From positions 4,200,001-4,264,000 of the forward strand of contig NZ_CP022985.1 in the NCBI RefSeq assembly GCF_003425985.1: 64,000 bases of DNA, given 5' to 3'. The stretch is from Mariniflexile sp. TRM1-10 (GTDB lineage: Bacteria; Bacteroidota; Bacteroidia; Flavobacteriales; Flavobacteriaceae). Below the pieces are notes generated by a model. The model did not search any database. It saw only the letters and a program-made list of their open reading frames with translations, and had not been told where the DNA came from. A program made the position numbers and the translations under genes. Shown here piece by piece: positions 51,239-61,380 of the stretch; position 1 is the stretch's first letter, and the number at the start of each line of letters is the position of its first letter.

Positions 51239-51802
51239 TTATACTCTTAACGAACTACGAAATCCTCTGGCTGCATAATACGATTCTGCTCCATTGTGAT
51301 AAATAAATACATTATTGTAACGAAAATCGGCAAAAAGAGCGCCTCCTAGTTTTCTAATTTCAGCTGGTGTTTGTATCCAACTAGAGGTTTTCTTGTCAAA
51401 ATCCCCTAGTTTTTGTAATTCTCTGTATTGTGACTCCGTTAAAAGTTCAACTCCCATCATAGCGGCCATACCAATCGCACTATCTTTGGGTTTATGTTGC
51501 TTTCGAGATTCTAAAGCTTCTGGATCAAAACATACACTTCTTCTGCCCGCTGGGCTTTCTGTAGAACAATCGTAAAATATGAACTCATTTGCACTTGTAT
51601 CATAACCAACAACATCTGGTTCGCCTCCAGTTGTTTCCATTTCATTAAGCGACCATAGTTTTTCCGAATTAGCTTCTAACTTTGTTTGTACATCTGTCCA
51701 CTTAATGTCTTTATGTCGTTTACTGTTTTTATCAAACCTAGCCTTTAATACTTTAAGTAGTTCCTCTTGTTGTTCAGGTAACAATTCCATTTTAATTTTC
51801 AT
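51239..51802 (-). CDS. DUF4256 domain protein
   Basis: A 187-residue soluble protein matching the DUF4256 family: LWSLNEMETTGGEPDVVGYD, EFIFYDCSTESPAGRRSVCFDPEALESRK (given here in parts), AIGMAAMMGVELLTESQYRELQKLG and a C-terminal GGALFADFRYNNVFIYHNGAESYYAARGFR region. The family is widespread and its function is unknown. Conserved Cys, His and Asp could suggest an enzyme, but that is speculation. It is convergent with the acyltransferase gene. Confidence 0.88.
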   Translation of the reverse strand: MKIKMELLPEQQEELLKVLKARFDKNSKRHKDIKWTDVQTKLEANSEKLWSLNEMETTGGEPDVVGYDTSANEFIFYDCSTESPAGRRSVCFDPEALESRKQHKPKDSAIGMAAMMGVELLTESQYRELQKLGDFDKKTSSWIQTPAEIRKLGGALFADFRYNNVFIYHNGAESYYAARGFRSSLRV

Positions 51803-51905
51803 TGCTATAAAAGAGCTCTTTTTGACTTTTTCTATTTCCTGAAAATGGTTAAAAACAAAAAAATCAAGATGAGTTCAAAGAATTTTACTTATAATTTCAG
51901 GTGTC

Positions 51906-52415
51906 TTAATGTATATTTTTCCCTTGAGTTGTAAATGAAATACCCTGCTGACCAGATGTAGAAATCATCACACTCTCAAAATAAGGAGCGTTTGAATTTG
52001 GTTTTATGTGCCAATTAAATAAAAAATTAGCGCCTGTACCACCTTCTTCATCAAATTCATCAATGACAATTTCTACGGTTTCCATAGGTGCTACATATAT
52101 TGGCTTATCAAAATAAGTTCTTATAGCTTCACCATGAGTATTATAATACGTTGCTTTACCTATATAAATAGTATCGTTTGTATTTATATTTCTAATACTT
52201 ACTGTTGCCGTTAAATTATGTACGCGATGTTCGGTTTGACTGTAAATTTGCGAATAAACAGATAAATAGGTTTTCCCATTTATTAAAGAATCAAGCAGCA
52301 TTTTGTCAACCGTTCTTTTTCCCCAATTTTCACGATGGGGAGAATGTTCAACCTTCTTGTTTTTGCATGACAGAATAAATATAACTGTAATAAATACCAA
52401 TAATAGCCTTTTCAT
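51906..52415 (-). CDS. DUF3124 lipoprotein
   Basis: A 169-residue predicted lipoprotein (LLLVFITVIFILSC, cysteine at residue 17) with the DUF3124 pattern: TYLSVYSQIYSQTEHRVHNL, TATVSIRNINTNDTIYIG, EAIRTYFDKPIYVAPMETVE and GGTGANFLFNWH. Function is unknown; the family looks like a beta-sandwich binding protein. It follows glmM on the same strand by about 50 bases. Confidence 0.85.
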   Translation of the reverse strand: MKRLLLVFITVIFILSCKNKKVEHSPHRENWGKRTVDKMLLDSLINGKTYLSVYSQIYSQTEHRVHNLTATVSIRNINTNDTIYIGKATYYNTHGEAIRTYFDKPIYVAPMETVEIVIDEFDEEGGTGANFLFNWHIKPNSNAPYFESVMISTSGQQGISFTTQGKNIH

Positions 52416-52462
52416 CTGTTTATATTTATTGAACTCATCTTGACTTTTTCTATTTTCTAAAA

Positions 52463-53854
52463 TTACTTCAACTTTGCAATCGCACCAATTTCTTCAATAA
52501 ACTTATCTGCTAAGGTATCCGCTTCTTGTTGTGATTTAGCTTCCGTGTAAATTCTTATAATAGGCTCTGTATTGCTTTTACGCAAATGTACCCAACTTTC
52601 AGGGAAATCTATTTTAACCCCATCAATAGTGGTTAATTGTTCGTTTTGGTAACGGTTTTCTATCGTTTTTAAAATGCCATCAACATCCAAACCAGGTGTT
52701 AATTCTATTTTCTTTTTACTCATAAAGTAGTTTGGATAGGTATTTCTAAGTTTACTTACCGAAATACCTTTTTCAGCCAATAAACTTAAAAATAATGCGA
52801 TTCCAACTAAAGCATCACGACCATAATGCGATTCTGGATATATAATACCTCCATTACCTTCACCACCAATAACAACCTTATTTTTCTTCATTAATTTTAC
52901 CACATTCACCTCACCTACGGCGCTAGCTTCATAAGTACCGCCATGTTTTTCGGTCACATCGCGCAATGCCCTGGTAGAACTCATATTGCTTACCGTATTT
53001 CCAGGAGTTTTGCTCAACACATAATCGGCACAAGCAACTAAAGTGTATTCTTCTCCAAACATCTCACCATTTTCGTCCATAAACGCTAACCTATCTACAT
53101 CTGGATCGACTACAATGCCAAAATCAGCATGATGTTTTCTTACGGCTTCAGATAAATCGGTTAAATGTTCCTTTAATGGTTCTGGATTGTGCGGAAACTG
53201 TCCGTTTGGTTCACAATACAATTTAACCACCTCTACACCTAAACGTTCTAAAAGTAATGGGACAGCAATACCTCCGGTAGAATTCACACCATCTACCACG
53301 ACTTTAAATCGGGCTTCTTCAATGGCAGGCACCGTTACCAGTGGTAAATCTAAAACCTCAATAATGTGTAAATCGATATAAGCTTTGTTTTTTGTGATTT
53401 TACCCAAACTATCAACGTCTGCAAAACGCATCGTGTCACTTTCTGCTATTTCTAAAATTTTGGCGCCTTCGACATCATCAAGAAACTCCCCTTTTGCATT
53501 TAACAATTTTAAGGCATTCCATTGTTTTGGGTTATGGCTTGCCGTTAAAATAATGCCGCCATCAGCATGCTCCATAGGTACAGCCATTTCAACTGTTGGG
53601 GTTGTGGACAAGCCTAAATCGACCACATCGATACCTAAACCAACCAGCGTATTCATTACCAAATTTTGAATCATGGCTCCCGAAATGCGCGCATCTCTAC
53701 CAACAACTACTTTGTGATTATCTTTATCACGTTGTTGTTTTAACCAAACCCCGTAAGCTGCTGCAAATTTTACGGCATCTATTGGTGTTAAATTATCGCC
53801 AACGTTTCCGCCAATAGTTCCTCTAATTCCTGAAATTGATTTTATAAGTGTCAT
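52463..53854 (-). CDS. glmM: Phosphoglucosamine mutase
   Basis: GlmM converts glucosamine 6-phosphate to glucosamine 1-phosphate for peptidoglycan and lipopolysaccharide. The 463-residue phosphohexomutase has SISGIRGTIGG at the start, the phospho-serine loop ILTASHNPKQWNALK (Ser about residue 104), the metal loop VVDPDVDRLAFMDENG (about 246-261), GGEGNGGIIYPESHYGRDA, and RKSNTEPIIRIYTEA. Features favour GlmM over phosphomannomutase, but a mixed specificity cannot be excluded. It starts near a TAnnTTTG promoter and is divergent from the ACP phosphodiesterase-like gene. Confidence 0.9.
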   Translation of the reverse strand: MTLIKSISGIRGTIGGNVGDNLTPIDAVKFAAAYGVWLKQQRDKDNHKVVVGRDARISGAMIQNLVMNTLVGLGIDVVDLGLSTTPTVEMAVPMEHADGGIILTASHNPKQWNALKLLNAKGEFLDDVEGAKILEIAESDTMRFADVDSLGKITKNKAYIDLHIIEVLDLPLVTVPAIEEARFKVVVDGVNSTGGIAVPLLLERLGVEVVKLYCEPNGQFPHNPEPLKEHLTDLSEAVRKHHADFGIVVDPDVDRLAFMDENGEMFGEEYTLVACADYVLSKTPGNTVSNMSSTRALRDVTEKHGGTYEASAVGEVNVVKLMKKNKVVIGGEGNGGIIYPESHYGRDALVGIALFLSLLAEKGISVSKLRNTYPNYFMSKKKIELTPGLDVDGILKTIENRYQNEQLTTIDGVKIDFPESWVHLRKSNTEPIIRIYTEAKSQQEADTLADKFIEEIGAIAKLK

Positions 53855-53892
53855 ATTATTTTTTTCAAGTTTTGTTTTTTCAAGTTAATTAG

Positions 53893-53900
53893 CAAATATA
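53893..53900 (-). promoter_or_regulatory. glmM: -7 promoter box of glmM
   Basis: Minus-strand TATATTTG is an exact TAnnTTTG match about 38 bases before the glmM ATG. Confidence 0.55.
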
Positions 53901-53947
53901 CTATTTCAAAACTGCAATTCTAAATTCGTAATTCGTAAATTTCACAA

Positions 53948-54547
53948 ATGAATTATTTAGCACATATTTACCTTTCTGGAGATAACGATTTGGTTACCAT
54001 AGGGAATTTTATTGCCGATGGCATCAAAGGTAAATCATATAAAGAATACCCTAAAGAGATCCAAATAGGCATTTTGCTTCATAGAAATATTGATGCGTTT
54101 ACCGATGCACACGAGGTTGTTAGACAAAGCACGAAGCGTTTACACGAAAAATACGGGCATTATTCTGGTATCATTGTCGATATTCTTTATGACCATTTTT
54201 TAGCTAAAAACTGGAGCAACTATTGCGATGTGCCTTTAAATAGTTATGTTGAACATTTTTATGATTTATTGGAGACCCACTACGAATTATTGCCGTTAAG
54301 AATTCAAAAAATGATGCCTTATATGATGACCGACAATTGGCTAGTAAATTATGCGTCTATTGATGGCATTTCAAAAGCTTTAGAAGGCATGAACAGGCGC
54401 ACTAAAAACCGTTCTGGCATGAATGAAGCTGTAACCGAGTTGGAGCTGTTTTATTCTGATTTTGAAACCGAATTTTCTACTTTCTTTGAGGAACTTATTC
54501 GCTATTCTAAAATAAAACTTGAAGAGCATTCTATCAATTTAAAATAA
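53948..54547 (+). CDS. ACP phosphodiesterase family protein
   Basis: A 199-residue soluble helical protein of the AcpH/DUF479 family: MNYLAHIYLSGDND, GNFIADGIKG, GILLHRNIDAFTDAHEVV, GHYSGIIVDILYDHFLAKNW, and a helical C-terminal half. The conserved His and Asp residues form an HD-like metal site. AcpH cleaves the phosphopantetheine arm from acyl carrier protein. Its role in flavobacteria is untested. It is divergent from glmM. Confidence 0.9.
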   Translation: MNYLAHIYLSGDNDLVTIGNFIADGIKGKSYKEYPKEIQIGILLHRNIDAFTDAHEVVRQSTKRLHEKYGHYSGIIVDILYDHFLAKNWSNYCDVPLNSYVEHFYDLLETHYELLPLRIQKMMPYMMTDNWLVNYASIDGISKALEGMNRRTKNRSGMNEAVTELELFYSDFETEFSTFFEELIRYSKIKLEEHSINLK

Positions 54548-54790
54548 AGTGAAGTCGATAGAACTCTAATTTTAAAGATTAAGTGTAATAAGCACTACAT
54601 GTTATCGAATAGACCATACCGCTGTCGGATTTAAAACATTTTCTTTGATTAATATATTCGCAATTAATAAATTAGCCATAAATTCATTAAAGTATTTTTA
54701 AATGAAACGCACAAGAAAACGGCATTCACACATGAAGATGATTATTTAGGGTGTTCCATCTGACCAAACTAAAATAATAAATGTAAACAG

Positions 54791-55513
54791 ATGAAATCAA
54801 AAAAAATAGCAAAAATAACAACTGGTATTCTAGTATTTTTAACACTACCCAGTTTACTGCTTTTTGGTTTTTTATACTTTAAATATAACGAAGAATTGCC
54901 CAAAGGTATTAAAGGAAAAGAAGCCGATGAACTAGCTTATAAAATGCTGGAAGCCTTAAACTATGAAGCTTTTGAAAACACAAATTATATAGAGTGGACT
55001 TTTAAAAAAAAACATTACTATAAATGGAGAAAAAATAAAAATACTTGTGATGTTTACTGGAAAGAATATAAAGTAAGTCTCGATTTAAATGATGCTTCGC
55101 AAAACAAAGCGTTTGTGCACAGTTTTAAAGTAATGGATACTAAGTTATCTAACCAGCTTATTGAAAAAGCCACTAAATACTTTAACAACGATTCGTTTTG
55201 GTTGGTAGCACCCTACAAAGTATTTGACAAAGGGACAGAACGTCGATTGGTGAATTTAGAAAACAACAAAAAAGCACTTTTAGTAACCTATACATCTGGT
55301 GGCACTACGCCTGGAGATTCCTATTTATGGCATTTAGATAATGATGGAAAACCCACAAGTTTTCAAATGTGGGTTGATATTTTGCCAATTGATGGTTTAA
55401 AAGCTACCTGGAGCGATTGGGTTACCACCGAAAGTGGTGCGCAACTACCAAACTTTCACAAATTTGGTGTATTTGGTTTAGAAATTACTCATATTAAAGG
55501 AACTAAATACTAA
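54791..55513 (+). CDS. Membrane-anchored protein of unknown function
   Basis: A 240-residue protein with a single N-terminal hydrophobic segment (ITTGILVFLTLPSLLLFGF, uncleaved anchor or signal) and an extracytoplasmic domain rich in Tyr and Trp, with GKEADELAYKMLEALNYEAF near its start and a WVDILPIDGLKATWSDW stretch near the end. It could be of the LolA/LppX-like beta-sheet type, but I cannot name it. Its last four bases overlap the end of the opposite-strand gene at 55510. Confidence 0.65.
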   Translation: MKSKKIAKITTGILVFLTLPSLLLFGFLYFKYNEELPKGIKGKEADELAYKMLEALNYEAFENTNYIEWTFKKKHYYKWRKNKNTCDVYWKEYKVSLDLNDASQNKAFVHSFKVMDTKLSNQLIEKATKYFNNDSFWLVAPYKVFDKGTERRLVNLENNKKALLVTYTSGGTTPGDSYLWHLDNDGKPTSFQMWVDILPIDGLKATWSDWVTTESGAQLPNFHKFGVFGLEITHIKGTKY

Positions 55514-56034
55514 CTCCCCTTCTGCCCCACAAAATGGTGGCTTTTCGATTTAAACAAAATATTAAAACTGGTTAAGCTGCCATAAATTCTGGTAATATAT
55601 TGTTGCAAATCTATTTTTCCTTGTTCGTCTAATTCACTGGCATTGATGCGTTGTTCCATAACACGTAAGCGGTCACGCACCATGGTTATTTTATGAAAAA
55701 AGGTGTCAATTGGTAATTCGTACGACTTTAAACTGGTATCTCCCGGTTCTAAAATAAGCTTACCGCCTTTGTATTTATCGGCTATAGGTACAATTTCGCT
55801 TGCATCACTCCATTTTTTTAAAATATTTACAAGGCTACTTTCAACATCAAAAAAGCTAACGGTATCCACATCGCCATCAGCTGCTTCAATAACTTCAAAT
55901 TCACTATCCAAATCAATGGTTTCCAATCCATTTTCTATAAACGTAACCCAATAATGCTGCGATGTTACGTTGGTTATTACACCTTTTCCGTATTCAGAAT
56001 GATTGATTCTTGAGCCTATTCCTAATAATTTCAT
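55510..56034 (-). CDS. Conserved cytoplasmic protein of unknown function
   Basis: A 174-residue protein. The start is placed at the ATG at 56032-56034 (MKLLGIGSRINHSEYGKGVI); a longer frame adds 27 unlike residues. The N-terminal third resembles a CarD/Tudor-like small beta-barrel: GSRINHSEYGKGVITNVTSQHYWVTF, where the basic/aromatic surface would fit protein or nucleic-acid binding. A helical second half (LPIDTFFHKITMVRDRLRVMEQR) may form a coiled coil. The resemblance to PcrA-type or CarD-like N-domains is inference; no function is known. Confidence 0.7.
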   Translation of the reverse strand: MKLLGIGSRINHSEYGKGVITNVTSQHYWVTFIENGLETIDLDSEFEVIEAADGDVDTVSFFDVESSLVNILKKWSDASEIVPIADKYKGGKLILEPGDTSLKSYELPIDTFFHKITMVRDRLRVMEQRINASELDEQGKIDLQQYITRIYGSLTSFNILFKSKSHHFVGQKGS

Positions 56035-56463
56035 AAAACAAATTTTGTTGTTATTTATACGTATTATTAAATCTGTTATGCAATTATAATAAAACTTAAC
56101 AAACATTAAACCCAATATCCTTAAGAATTAATTACTGAACGCGTTTAAATTTTTAAGGACTATTCAAATACATATAAATCTTAAAGTTTTGTTAAAGTCA
56201 AAAAAATGAACTGTTTTATTTACCCCATATTAAAACAGGGCTATTAACATAAAAAACACCTCCATAAAGAGTTTTAGCGTCAAAAAGAATACCTTCAAAA
56301 AATCAACTACCACCTACGCTTCCAATCACCCCCTTTAAAGCATAGGTTGGTGTTTTTTAATTCAAATTTTCTAAAAGTTAAATGTTTCCAAAAGCATTCG
56401 TCACCTCTTTTTTCTAGTTACTATTTTCGTGCGGAACATTAATAGACCTTTAAAATTTTAGTT
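56035..56463. other. Intergenic spacer with an orphan terminator-like hairpin
   Basis: The gap is A/T-rich. Its one notable structure is at 56309-56358 (described separately). No gene on either strand is credible; no TAnnTTTG box was found on the plus strand upstream of the hairpin, so an unannotated small RNA ending there cannot be confirmed. Confidence 0.4.
56309..56358 (+). terminator. Terminator-like hairpin without a known upstream gene
   Basis: ACCACCTACGCTT (56309-56321) pairs imperfectly with AAGCATAGGTTGGT (56338-56351), followed by TTTTTT. No plus-strand gene ends upstream within the window's 800 previous bases. Confidence 0.45.
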
Positions 56464-56838
56464 ATGAAAAAAATTCCCTTTTTATTGTTATTTGTATTCG
56501 GTTTAACTTTCGCCAATAACCAGCAACCTTTAGAATTACAACAAAGTGATCCAAAAGTTGGAGATGTTTTAATCATCAATTCACCAAAAGGAAACACATA
56601 CAATCATATAGACTTTCCTAGATTAAATTTTATTGTAAAACGTGGTGGTATTGCCAACTATAAAAGTGTATATGGAAAACACGTTGTTATTAAAGAAGTT
56701 ATTATCAATGAAGATGGCAGTAAGCGCATTATTTTAGAAAGTAAAGATAACAGCAAATTTTTTGGATTTTTAAAACAGGTTGAAGCCAATTATGATCAGT
56801 CACTTTCATCGGGTGAAATATCTAAAGTAAAATCTTAA
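56464..56838 (+). CDS. Small exported protein of unknown function
   Basis: A 124-residue protein with a signal peptide (FLLLFVFGLTFA, cleavage near residue 17). The mature part of about 105 residues is mostly strand, with VGDVLIINSPKGNTYNHI, FPRLNFIVKRGG and HVVIKEVIINEDGSKRIIL. The pattern suggests a small beta-barrel, and the positively charged surface may bind a ligand, but I do not recognise it. A hairpin follows at 56864. Confidence 0.65.
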   Translation: MKKIPFLLLFVFGLTFANNQQPLELQQSDPKVGDVLIINSPKGNTYNHIDFPRLNFIVKRGGIANYKSVYGKHVVIKEVIINEDGSKRIILESKDNSKFFGFLKQVEANYDQSLSSGEISKVKS

Positions 56839-56863
56839 TATTGCTTAAATGATCATTTTGATG

Positions 56864-56893
56864 GGAGCTACTATTTTTTAGATAGCTCCTTTT
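56864..56893 (+). terminator. Terminator hairpin
   Basis: GGAGCTA (56864-56870) pairs with TAGCTCC (56883-56889), followed by TTTTCT. It ends the small exported-protein gene. Confidence 0.65.
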
Positions 56894-56981
56894 CTATTAT
56901 ACAAAAAAGACCAAACAATTATATTATACGTATAATTAAAGGTAAATTGTTTCGTTATTAAGCAACAGAATAGATTATTAT

Positions 56982-57455
56982 ATGAGTTTAGCCACCAAAA
57001 TTACAAGTTTTATAGCACTACTGATTTTAATAAGTAGTTTTACCACTTCAAAAAAAGCAGCTTGTAAAACAGTCATTTTAAATAATAAATATAAAGATTC
57101 TATTTTAAGCGACACCATTCATTTAGATTCTTCTTTAACAACCTACATACCGTATAAAGAAAGTGTACATGCCTCGTATTACCACGATAAGTTTAATGGT
57201 AGGAAAACTGCAAGTGGCGATAAATTTAATAATGATTTATATACTGCAGCTCATAAAACCCTAAAATTTGGTACAAAAGTTAAAGTTACAAATATCGTAA
57301 ACGACTCGTCTGTTATAGTAACCATTAACGATAGAGGACCATTTGTAAAGGGTAGAGAAATTGATCTATCAAAAAAAGCGTTTATGGAAATTGCTAAATA
57401 CAAACACCGGGGCTTTTTAATTGTTAATATTGAAATACTGGAAGAACCTCTATAA
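56982..57455 (+). CDS. RlpA-like double-psi beta-barrel protein
   Basis: A 157-residue exported protein with a signal/anchor (about residues 8-23) and a double-psi beta-barrel domain (about 60-155). Family hallmarks are ASYYHDKFNGRKTASGDKFN, YTAAHKTLKFGTKVKVTN and VTINDRGPFVKGREIDLSKKAF. The RlpA/DPBB catalytic Asp is in INDRGPF, and the His is in AAHKTL. RlpA cleaves naked glycan strands in septal peptidoglycan in some bacteria; no SPOR domain is present here, so targeting may differ. Confidence 0.88.
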   Translation: MSLATKITSFIALLILISSFTTSKKAACKTVILNNKYKDSILSDTIHLDSSLTTYIPYKESVHASYYHDKFNGRKTASGDKFNNDLYTAAHKTLKFGTKVKVTNIVNDSSVIVTINDRGPFVKGREIDLSKKAFMEIAKYKHRGFLIVNIEILEEPL

Positions 57456-57507
57456 ATTTCAAAAACTTAAACAGTCTCTAAGAACCTAAAATAAACATCC
57501 AGCATTC

Positions 57508-57533
57508 GCCAGTTTGAACTTGTCGAAGACTGT
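57508..57533. repeat. Degenerate single arm of the GAGCnCAGTCGA family
   Basis: GCCAGTTTGAACTTGTCGAAGACTG is related to the arms at 16456-16528 (ATTGAGCACAGTCGAA) in reverse form, with several mismatches. It lies in the spacer between rlpA-like and uvrA genes. Confidence 0.4.
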
Positions 57534-57651
57534 TACATTGTATAAATCACCCCTTAAGCTTATACTTAACCCACTTCAAAATCAAGTTTACAACCTTATT
57601 TTTTAACAAAACTCTAAATAAACTTCACTTCTTTTTTCATTATAGAATCAG

Positions 57652-57659
57652 TACCTTTG
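57652..57659 (+). promoter_or_regulatory. uvrA: -7 promoter box of uvrA
   Basis: TACCTTTG matches TAnnTTTG exactly and ends 15 bases before the chosen uvrA ATG. An in-frame TTG at 57657 overlaps the box and so is not the start. The short leader agrees with other promoters in this window. Confidence 0.6.
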
Positions 57660-57674
57660 CGCTTTTGTCAATAT

Positions 57675-60524
57675 ATGAGCCAATTCAACGATTTTATTGA
57701 AGTTAAAGGAGCTAGAGTTCACAATCTTAAAAACATAGATGTATCCATTCCTCGAGAGAAACTTGTAGTTATTACGGGCTTGTCTGGTAGCGGAAAATCA
57801 TCTTTAGCTTTTGACACTATTTATGCTGAAGGCCAACGCCGCTATATCGAAACATTTTCGGCATATGCACGGCAGTTTTTAGGTGGATTGGAACGCCCTG
57901 ATGTTGATAAAATTGATGGTTTGAGTCCCGTAATTGCCATCGAGCAAAAAACAACTAGTAAATCACCCCGTTCTACGGTTGGTACCATTACCGAAATTTA
58001 CGATTTTCTACGCCTATTGTATGCCCGTGCCAGTGACGCTTATAGTTACAATACAGGCGAAAAAATGGTTAGTTATAGTGATGAGCAAATTAAAGAACTC
58101 ATTGTCAGCGATTTTAAAGGAAAGCGTATTAATATTTTAGCGCCGGTAATTCGCTCGCGTAAAGGACATTACCGCGAACTATTTGAACAAATAGCAAAGC
58201 AAGGTTTTGTAAAGGTTAGAGCCGATGGCGAAATAAAAGATCTGACCAAAGGCATGATGCTAGACCGTTATAAAATGCACGATATTGAAATTGTTATAGA
58301 CAGATTGGTGATTGATGATTCTGTTGACAACGATAAACGCCTTACAGAAACCATAAACACAGCCATGCACCATGGCGATGATGTGTTGATGATTTTAGAT
58401 CAAGACACCAATGAAACACGCTATTTTAGTCGAAATTTAATGTGTCCGACTTCAGGAATTTCATATCCCAACCCCGAACCTAATAATTTTTCATTCAACT
58501 CGCCAAAAGGAGCTTGCGAAACCTGCAACGGGATTGGAACATTGTACCAAGTAAATGAAAAAAAGATCGTTCCAGACAATAGTATTTCTATCAAAGCAGG
58601 CGCCTTAGCACCGCACGGACCCGAAAAAAACAGTTGGATTTTTAAACAGTTTGAAACCATTGCACAACGCTTTAACTTTAAATTAACCGATGCTTACAAA
58701 GATATTCCCGAAGAAGCAAAACAGATGATTTTATATGGAGGGAATGAAAAATTTTCGGTTGAAAGCAAAACGTTGGGTGTTACCCGCGATTATAAAATAG
58801 ATTTTGAAGGCGTAGCAAATTTTATTGAAAACCAATACAAAACTGCCGAATCTACATCGTTAAAACGTTGGGCAAAAGACTATATGGATAAAGTGACATG
58901 TCCAGATTGTGAAGGGTCGCGTCTTAAAAAAGAATCCCTTTATTTCAAAATAAACAATAAAAACATCGCAGAGCTTGCCAATGCCGATATTGTAGAATTA
59001 ACCACTTGGTTTAATGATTTACCTAACCACCTCTCTGAAAAACAATTTAAAATTGCTGAAGAAGTTCTTAAAGAAATAAAAGCCAGGTTACAGTTTTTAT
59101 TGGATGTGGGCTTAGACTATTTAGCGCTAAACAGAAGCTCAAAATCCTTATCGGGCGGGGAAGCGCAACGCATTCGGTTAGCTACTCAAATTGGCTCGCA
59201 ATTGGTGGGTGTGCTTTATATTTTAGATGAACCAAGCATTGGGTTGCATCAGCGCGATAACGAAAAACTAATAAATTCGTTAATTTCACTTCGTGATATT
59301 GGAAATTCGGTCATTGTGGTTGAACACGATAAAGACATGATAGAACGGGCTGATTATGTGATTGATATTGGTCCCAAAGCAGGAAAATATGGTGGTGAAA
59401 TAATCAGCATTGGATCACCTAAAGAACTTTTAACGCACCATACCTTAACGGCCGATTATTTAAACGGCACTAAACAAATTGAAATCCCAAAAAAACGTCG
59501 CGAAGGCAATGGGCATTTTCTGGAGCTTAAGGGCTGTACCGGTAATAATCTAAAAAACGTTTCGGTTAAATTTCCTTTAGGAAAAATGATTGGTGTTACA
59601 GGTGTTTCAGGCAGCGGAAAATCGACTTTAATCAACGAAACCCTATACCCTATTCTTAACGCCTATTATTTTAATGGTGTAAAAAAAGCAATGCCTTATA
59701 AAAGCATTAAAGGCTTGGAACACATCGATAAAGTCATTGATATTAACCAATCGCCGATAGGAAGGACACCACGAAGCAACCCAGCAACTTATACTAAAAC
59801 CTTCGACGAAATCCGTAGCTTATTTGCTAAAATCCCAGAAGCTATGATTCGTGGCTATAAAGCAGGTCGTTTTAGCTTTAATGTTGCAGGCGGACGCTGT
59901 GAAACCTGTCAAGGTGGTGGTTTAAGGGTTATTGAAATGAATTTTCTTCCCGATGTATATGTGGAGTGCGAAACTTGCCAAGGCAAGCGTTTTAATCGTG
60001 AAACTTTAGAAATTCGCTATAAAGGAAAAAGTATTAGCGATGTGTTGAATATGACTATTAACGAAGCAGTTCCTTTTTTTGAGCACATTCCTAAAATTCA
60101 TAATAAACTCAAAACCATTAAAGATGTCGGTTTGGGCTATATAACCTTAGGACAACAAAGTACCACGCTTTCTGGTGGTGAAGCGCAACGCATAAAACTA
60201 GCTACAGAATTAAGTAAACGCGATACAGGAAATACTTTTTATATTTTAGATGAACCCACAACAGGACTGCATTTTGAAGATATTCGAGTGTTAATGATTG
60301 TGTTAAACAAACTGGCAGATAAGGGCAATACGGTATTAATTATTGAGCATAATTTAGACGTTATTAAAACCGTAGACCATATTATTGATATTGGGTACGA
60401 AGGCGGAAAAGATGGCGGAGAAATAATAGTTGAAGGCACACCCGAAGAGGTAGCGAACCACAAAAAGAGCTACACTGCTAAATTTCTTAAAAAAGAACTG
60501 GCACAATTGACGATTAAAAGTTAA
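57675..60524 (+). CDS. uvrA: Excinuclease ABC subunit A
   Basis: UvrA finds bulky DNA damage and loads UvrB. The 949-residue ABC ATPase has N-terminal Walker [16 protein letters not shown] (about residues 33-47), the zinc-finger cysteines CETCNG-type pair at about 275 and [13 protein letters not shown] near 410, the first signature [30 protein letters not shown], then the second Walker [16 protein letters not shown], the [33 protein letters not shown] zinc finger (in parts), and the second signature [15 protein letters not shown]. It is complete and of normal length. The downstream 7-base tandem repeat is not coding. Confidence 0.97.
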   Translation: MSQFNDFIEVKGARVHNLKNIDVSIPREKLVVITGLSGSGKSSLAFDTIYAEGQRRYIETFSAYARQFLGGLERPDVDKIDGLSPVIAIEQKTTSKSPRSTVGTITEIYDFLRLLYARASDAYSYNTGEKMVSYSDEQIKELIVSDFKGKRINILAPVIRSRKGHYRELFEQIAKQGFVKVRADGEIKDLTKGMMLDRYKMHDIEIVIDRLVIDDSVDNDKRLTETINTAMHHGDDVLMILDQDTNETRYFSRNLMCPTSGISYPNPEPNNFSFNSPKGACETCNGIGTLYQVNEKKIVPDNSISIKAGALAPHGPEKNSWIFKQFETIAQRFNFKLTDAYKDIPEEAKQMILYGGNEKFSVESKTLGVTRDYKIDFEGVANFIENQYKTAESTSLKRWAKDYMDKVTCPDCEGSRLKKESLYFKINNKNIAELANADIVELTTWFNDLPNHLSEKQFKIAEEVLKEIKARLQFLLDVGLDYLALNRSSKSLSGGEAQRIRLATQIGSQLVGVLYILDEPSIGLHQRDNEKLINSLISLRDIGNSVIVVEHDKDMIERADYVIDIGPKAGKYGGEIISIGSPKELLTHHTLTADYLNGTKQIEIPKKRREGNGHFLELKGCTGNNLKNVSVKFPLGKMIGVTGVSGSGKSTLINETLYPILNAYYFNGVKKAMPYKSIKGLEHIDKVIDINQSPIGRTPRSNPATYTKTFDEIRSLFAKIPEAMIRGYKAGRFSFNVAGGRCETCQGGGLRVIEMNFLPDVYVECETCQGKRFNRETLEIRYKGKSISDVLNMTINEAVPFFEHIPKIHNKLKTIKDVGLGYITLGQQSTTLSGGEAQRIKLATELSKRDTGNTFYILDEPTTGLHFEDIRVLMIVLNKLADKGNTVLIIEHNLDVIKTVDHIIDIGYEGGKDGGEIIVEGTPEEVANHKKSYTAKFLKKELAQLTIKS

Positions 60525-60558
60525 GAGTTATGGGTTATGAGTTATGAGTTATGAGTTA
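60525..60558. repeat. 7-bp tandem repeat GAGTTAT after uvrA
   Basis: Four to five imperfect copies of AGTTATG follow the uvrA stop codon. The pattern is like the short repeats before pyrB and sixA. Confidence 0.6.
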
Positions 60559-60590
60559 AAGAAATCAACGAATAAATACATCAACATACT

Positions 60591-61280
60591 ATGCGATTAG
60601 AAAAACACAGTAAAGCTTGGAACGAAATAAAAACAAACGATTCGTGGGCCATTTTTAAAATCATGGGAGAGTTTGTTAATGGTTATGAAAAACTTAGTAA
60701 AATCGGTCCGTGTGTGTCCATATTTGGTTCTGCTAGAACAAAACCGGAAAAACCCTATTATCTACTTGCAGAAAAAATAGCAAAACGTATTGTGGAATCT
60801 GGTTATGGTGTCATTACAGGTGGTGGTCCCGGTATTATGGAAGCAGGTAATAAAGGCGCGCATTTAGGTGGCGGTACTTCGGTGGGTTTAAACATAGAAC
60901 TTCCTTTTGAACAGCACGACAACCCATATATCGATGCCGATAAAAGTTTGGATTTCGACTACTTTTTTGTACGTAAAGTAATGTTTGTAAAGTACTCACA
61001 GGGCTTTGTTGTCATGCCAGGTGGTTTTGGTACTTTAGATGAGCTTTTTGAAGCTATTACTTTAATTCAGACGCATAAGATTGAAAAGTTTCCTATTATT
61101 TTAGTAGGAACGACATTCTGGGAAGGGTTATTAGCATGGATAAAAACCACACTTTTAGAATCTTTTGAAAATATAAGTGCTAAAGATTTAGATTTAGTTC
61201 ATCTTGTTGATAACGAAGACGAAGTAGTAGCCATTCTCGATGCTTTCTATAATGAATCGGGATTAAGTCCTAATTTCTAA
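60591..61280 (+). CDS. LOG-family (TIGR00730-type) Rossmann-fold protein
   Basis: A 229-residue soluble protein of the LOG/lysine-decarboxylase-like family. Diagnostic motifs are VSIFGSARTKP, VITGGGPGIMEAGNKGA (nucleotide-binding) and VVMPGGFGTLDELFEAIT, the PGGxGTxxE active-site motif. Several LOG enzymes release free cytokinin-like bases or hydrolyse ribonucleoside monophosphates. The substrate in this organism is unknown. It lies 67 bases after uvrA on the same strand. Confidence 0.9.
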   Translation: MRLEKHSKAWNEIKTNDSWAIFKIMGEFVNGYEKLSKIGPCVSIFGSARTKPEKPYYLLAEKIAKRIVESGYGVITGGGPGIMEAGNKGAHLGGGTSVGLNIELPFEQHDNPYIDADKSLDFDYFFVRKVMFVKYSQGFVVMPGGFGTLDELFEAITLIQTHKIEKFPIILVGTTFWEGLLAWIKTTLLESFENISAKDLDLVHLVDNEDEVVAILDAFYNESGLSPNF

Positions 61281-61380
61281 TTCTTTAATAACGAATCTGC
61301 ATATAAACTTACTTGGCACGTATATTTTACTATCTTGCAGCGCCTTATGATTTATTAACCTTAAAACGTTTAAAATTAAA

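Noticed and set aside
57657..57674. A TTG start six codons upstream for uvrA
   Set aside because: The TTG lies within an exact TAnnTTTG promoter box, so it would not be in the transcript.
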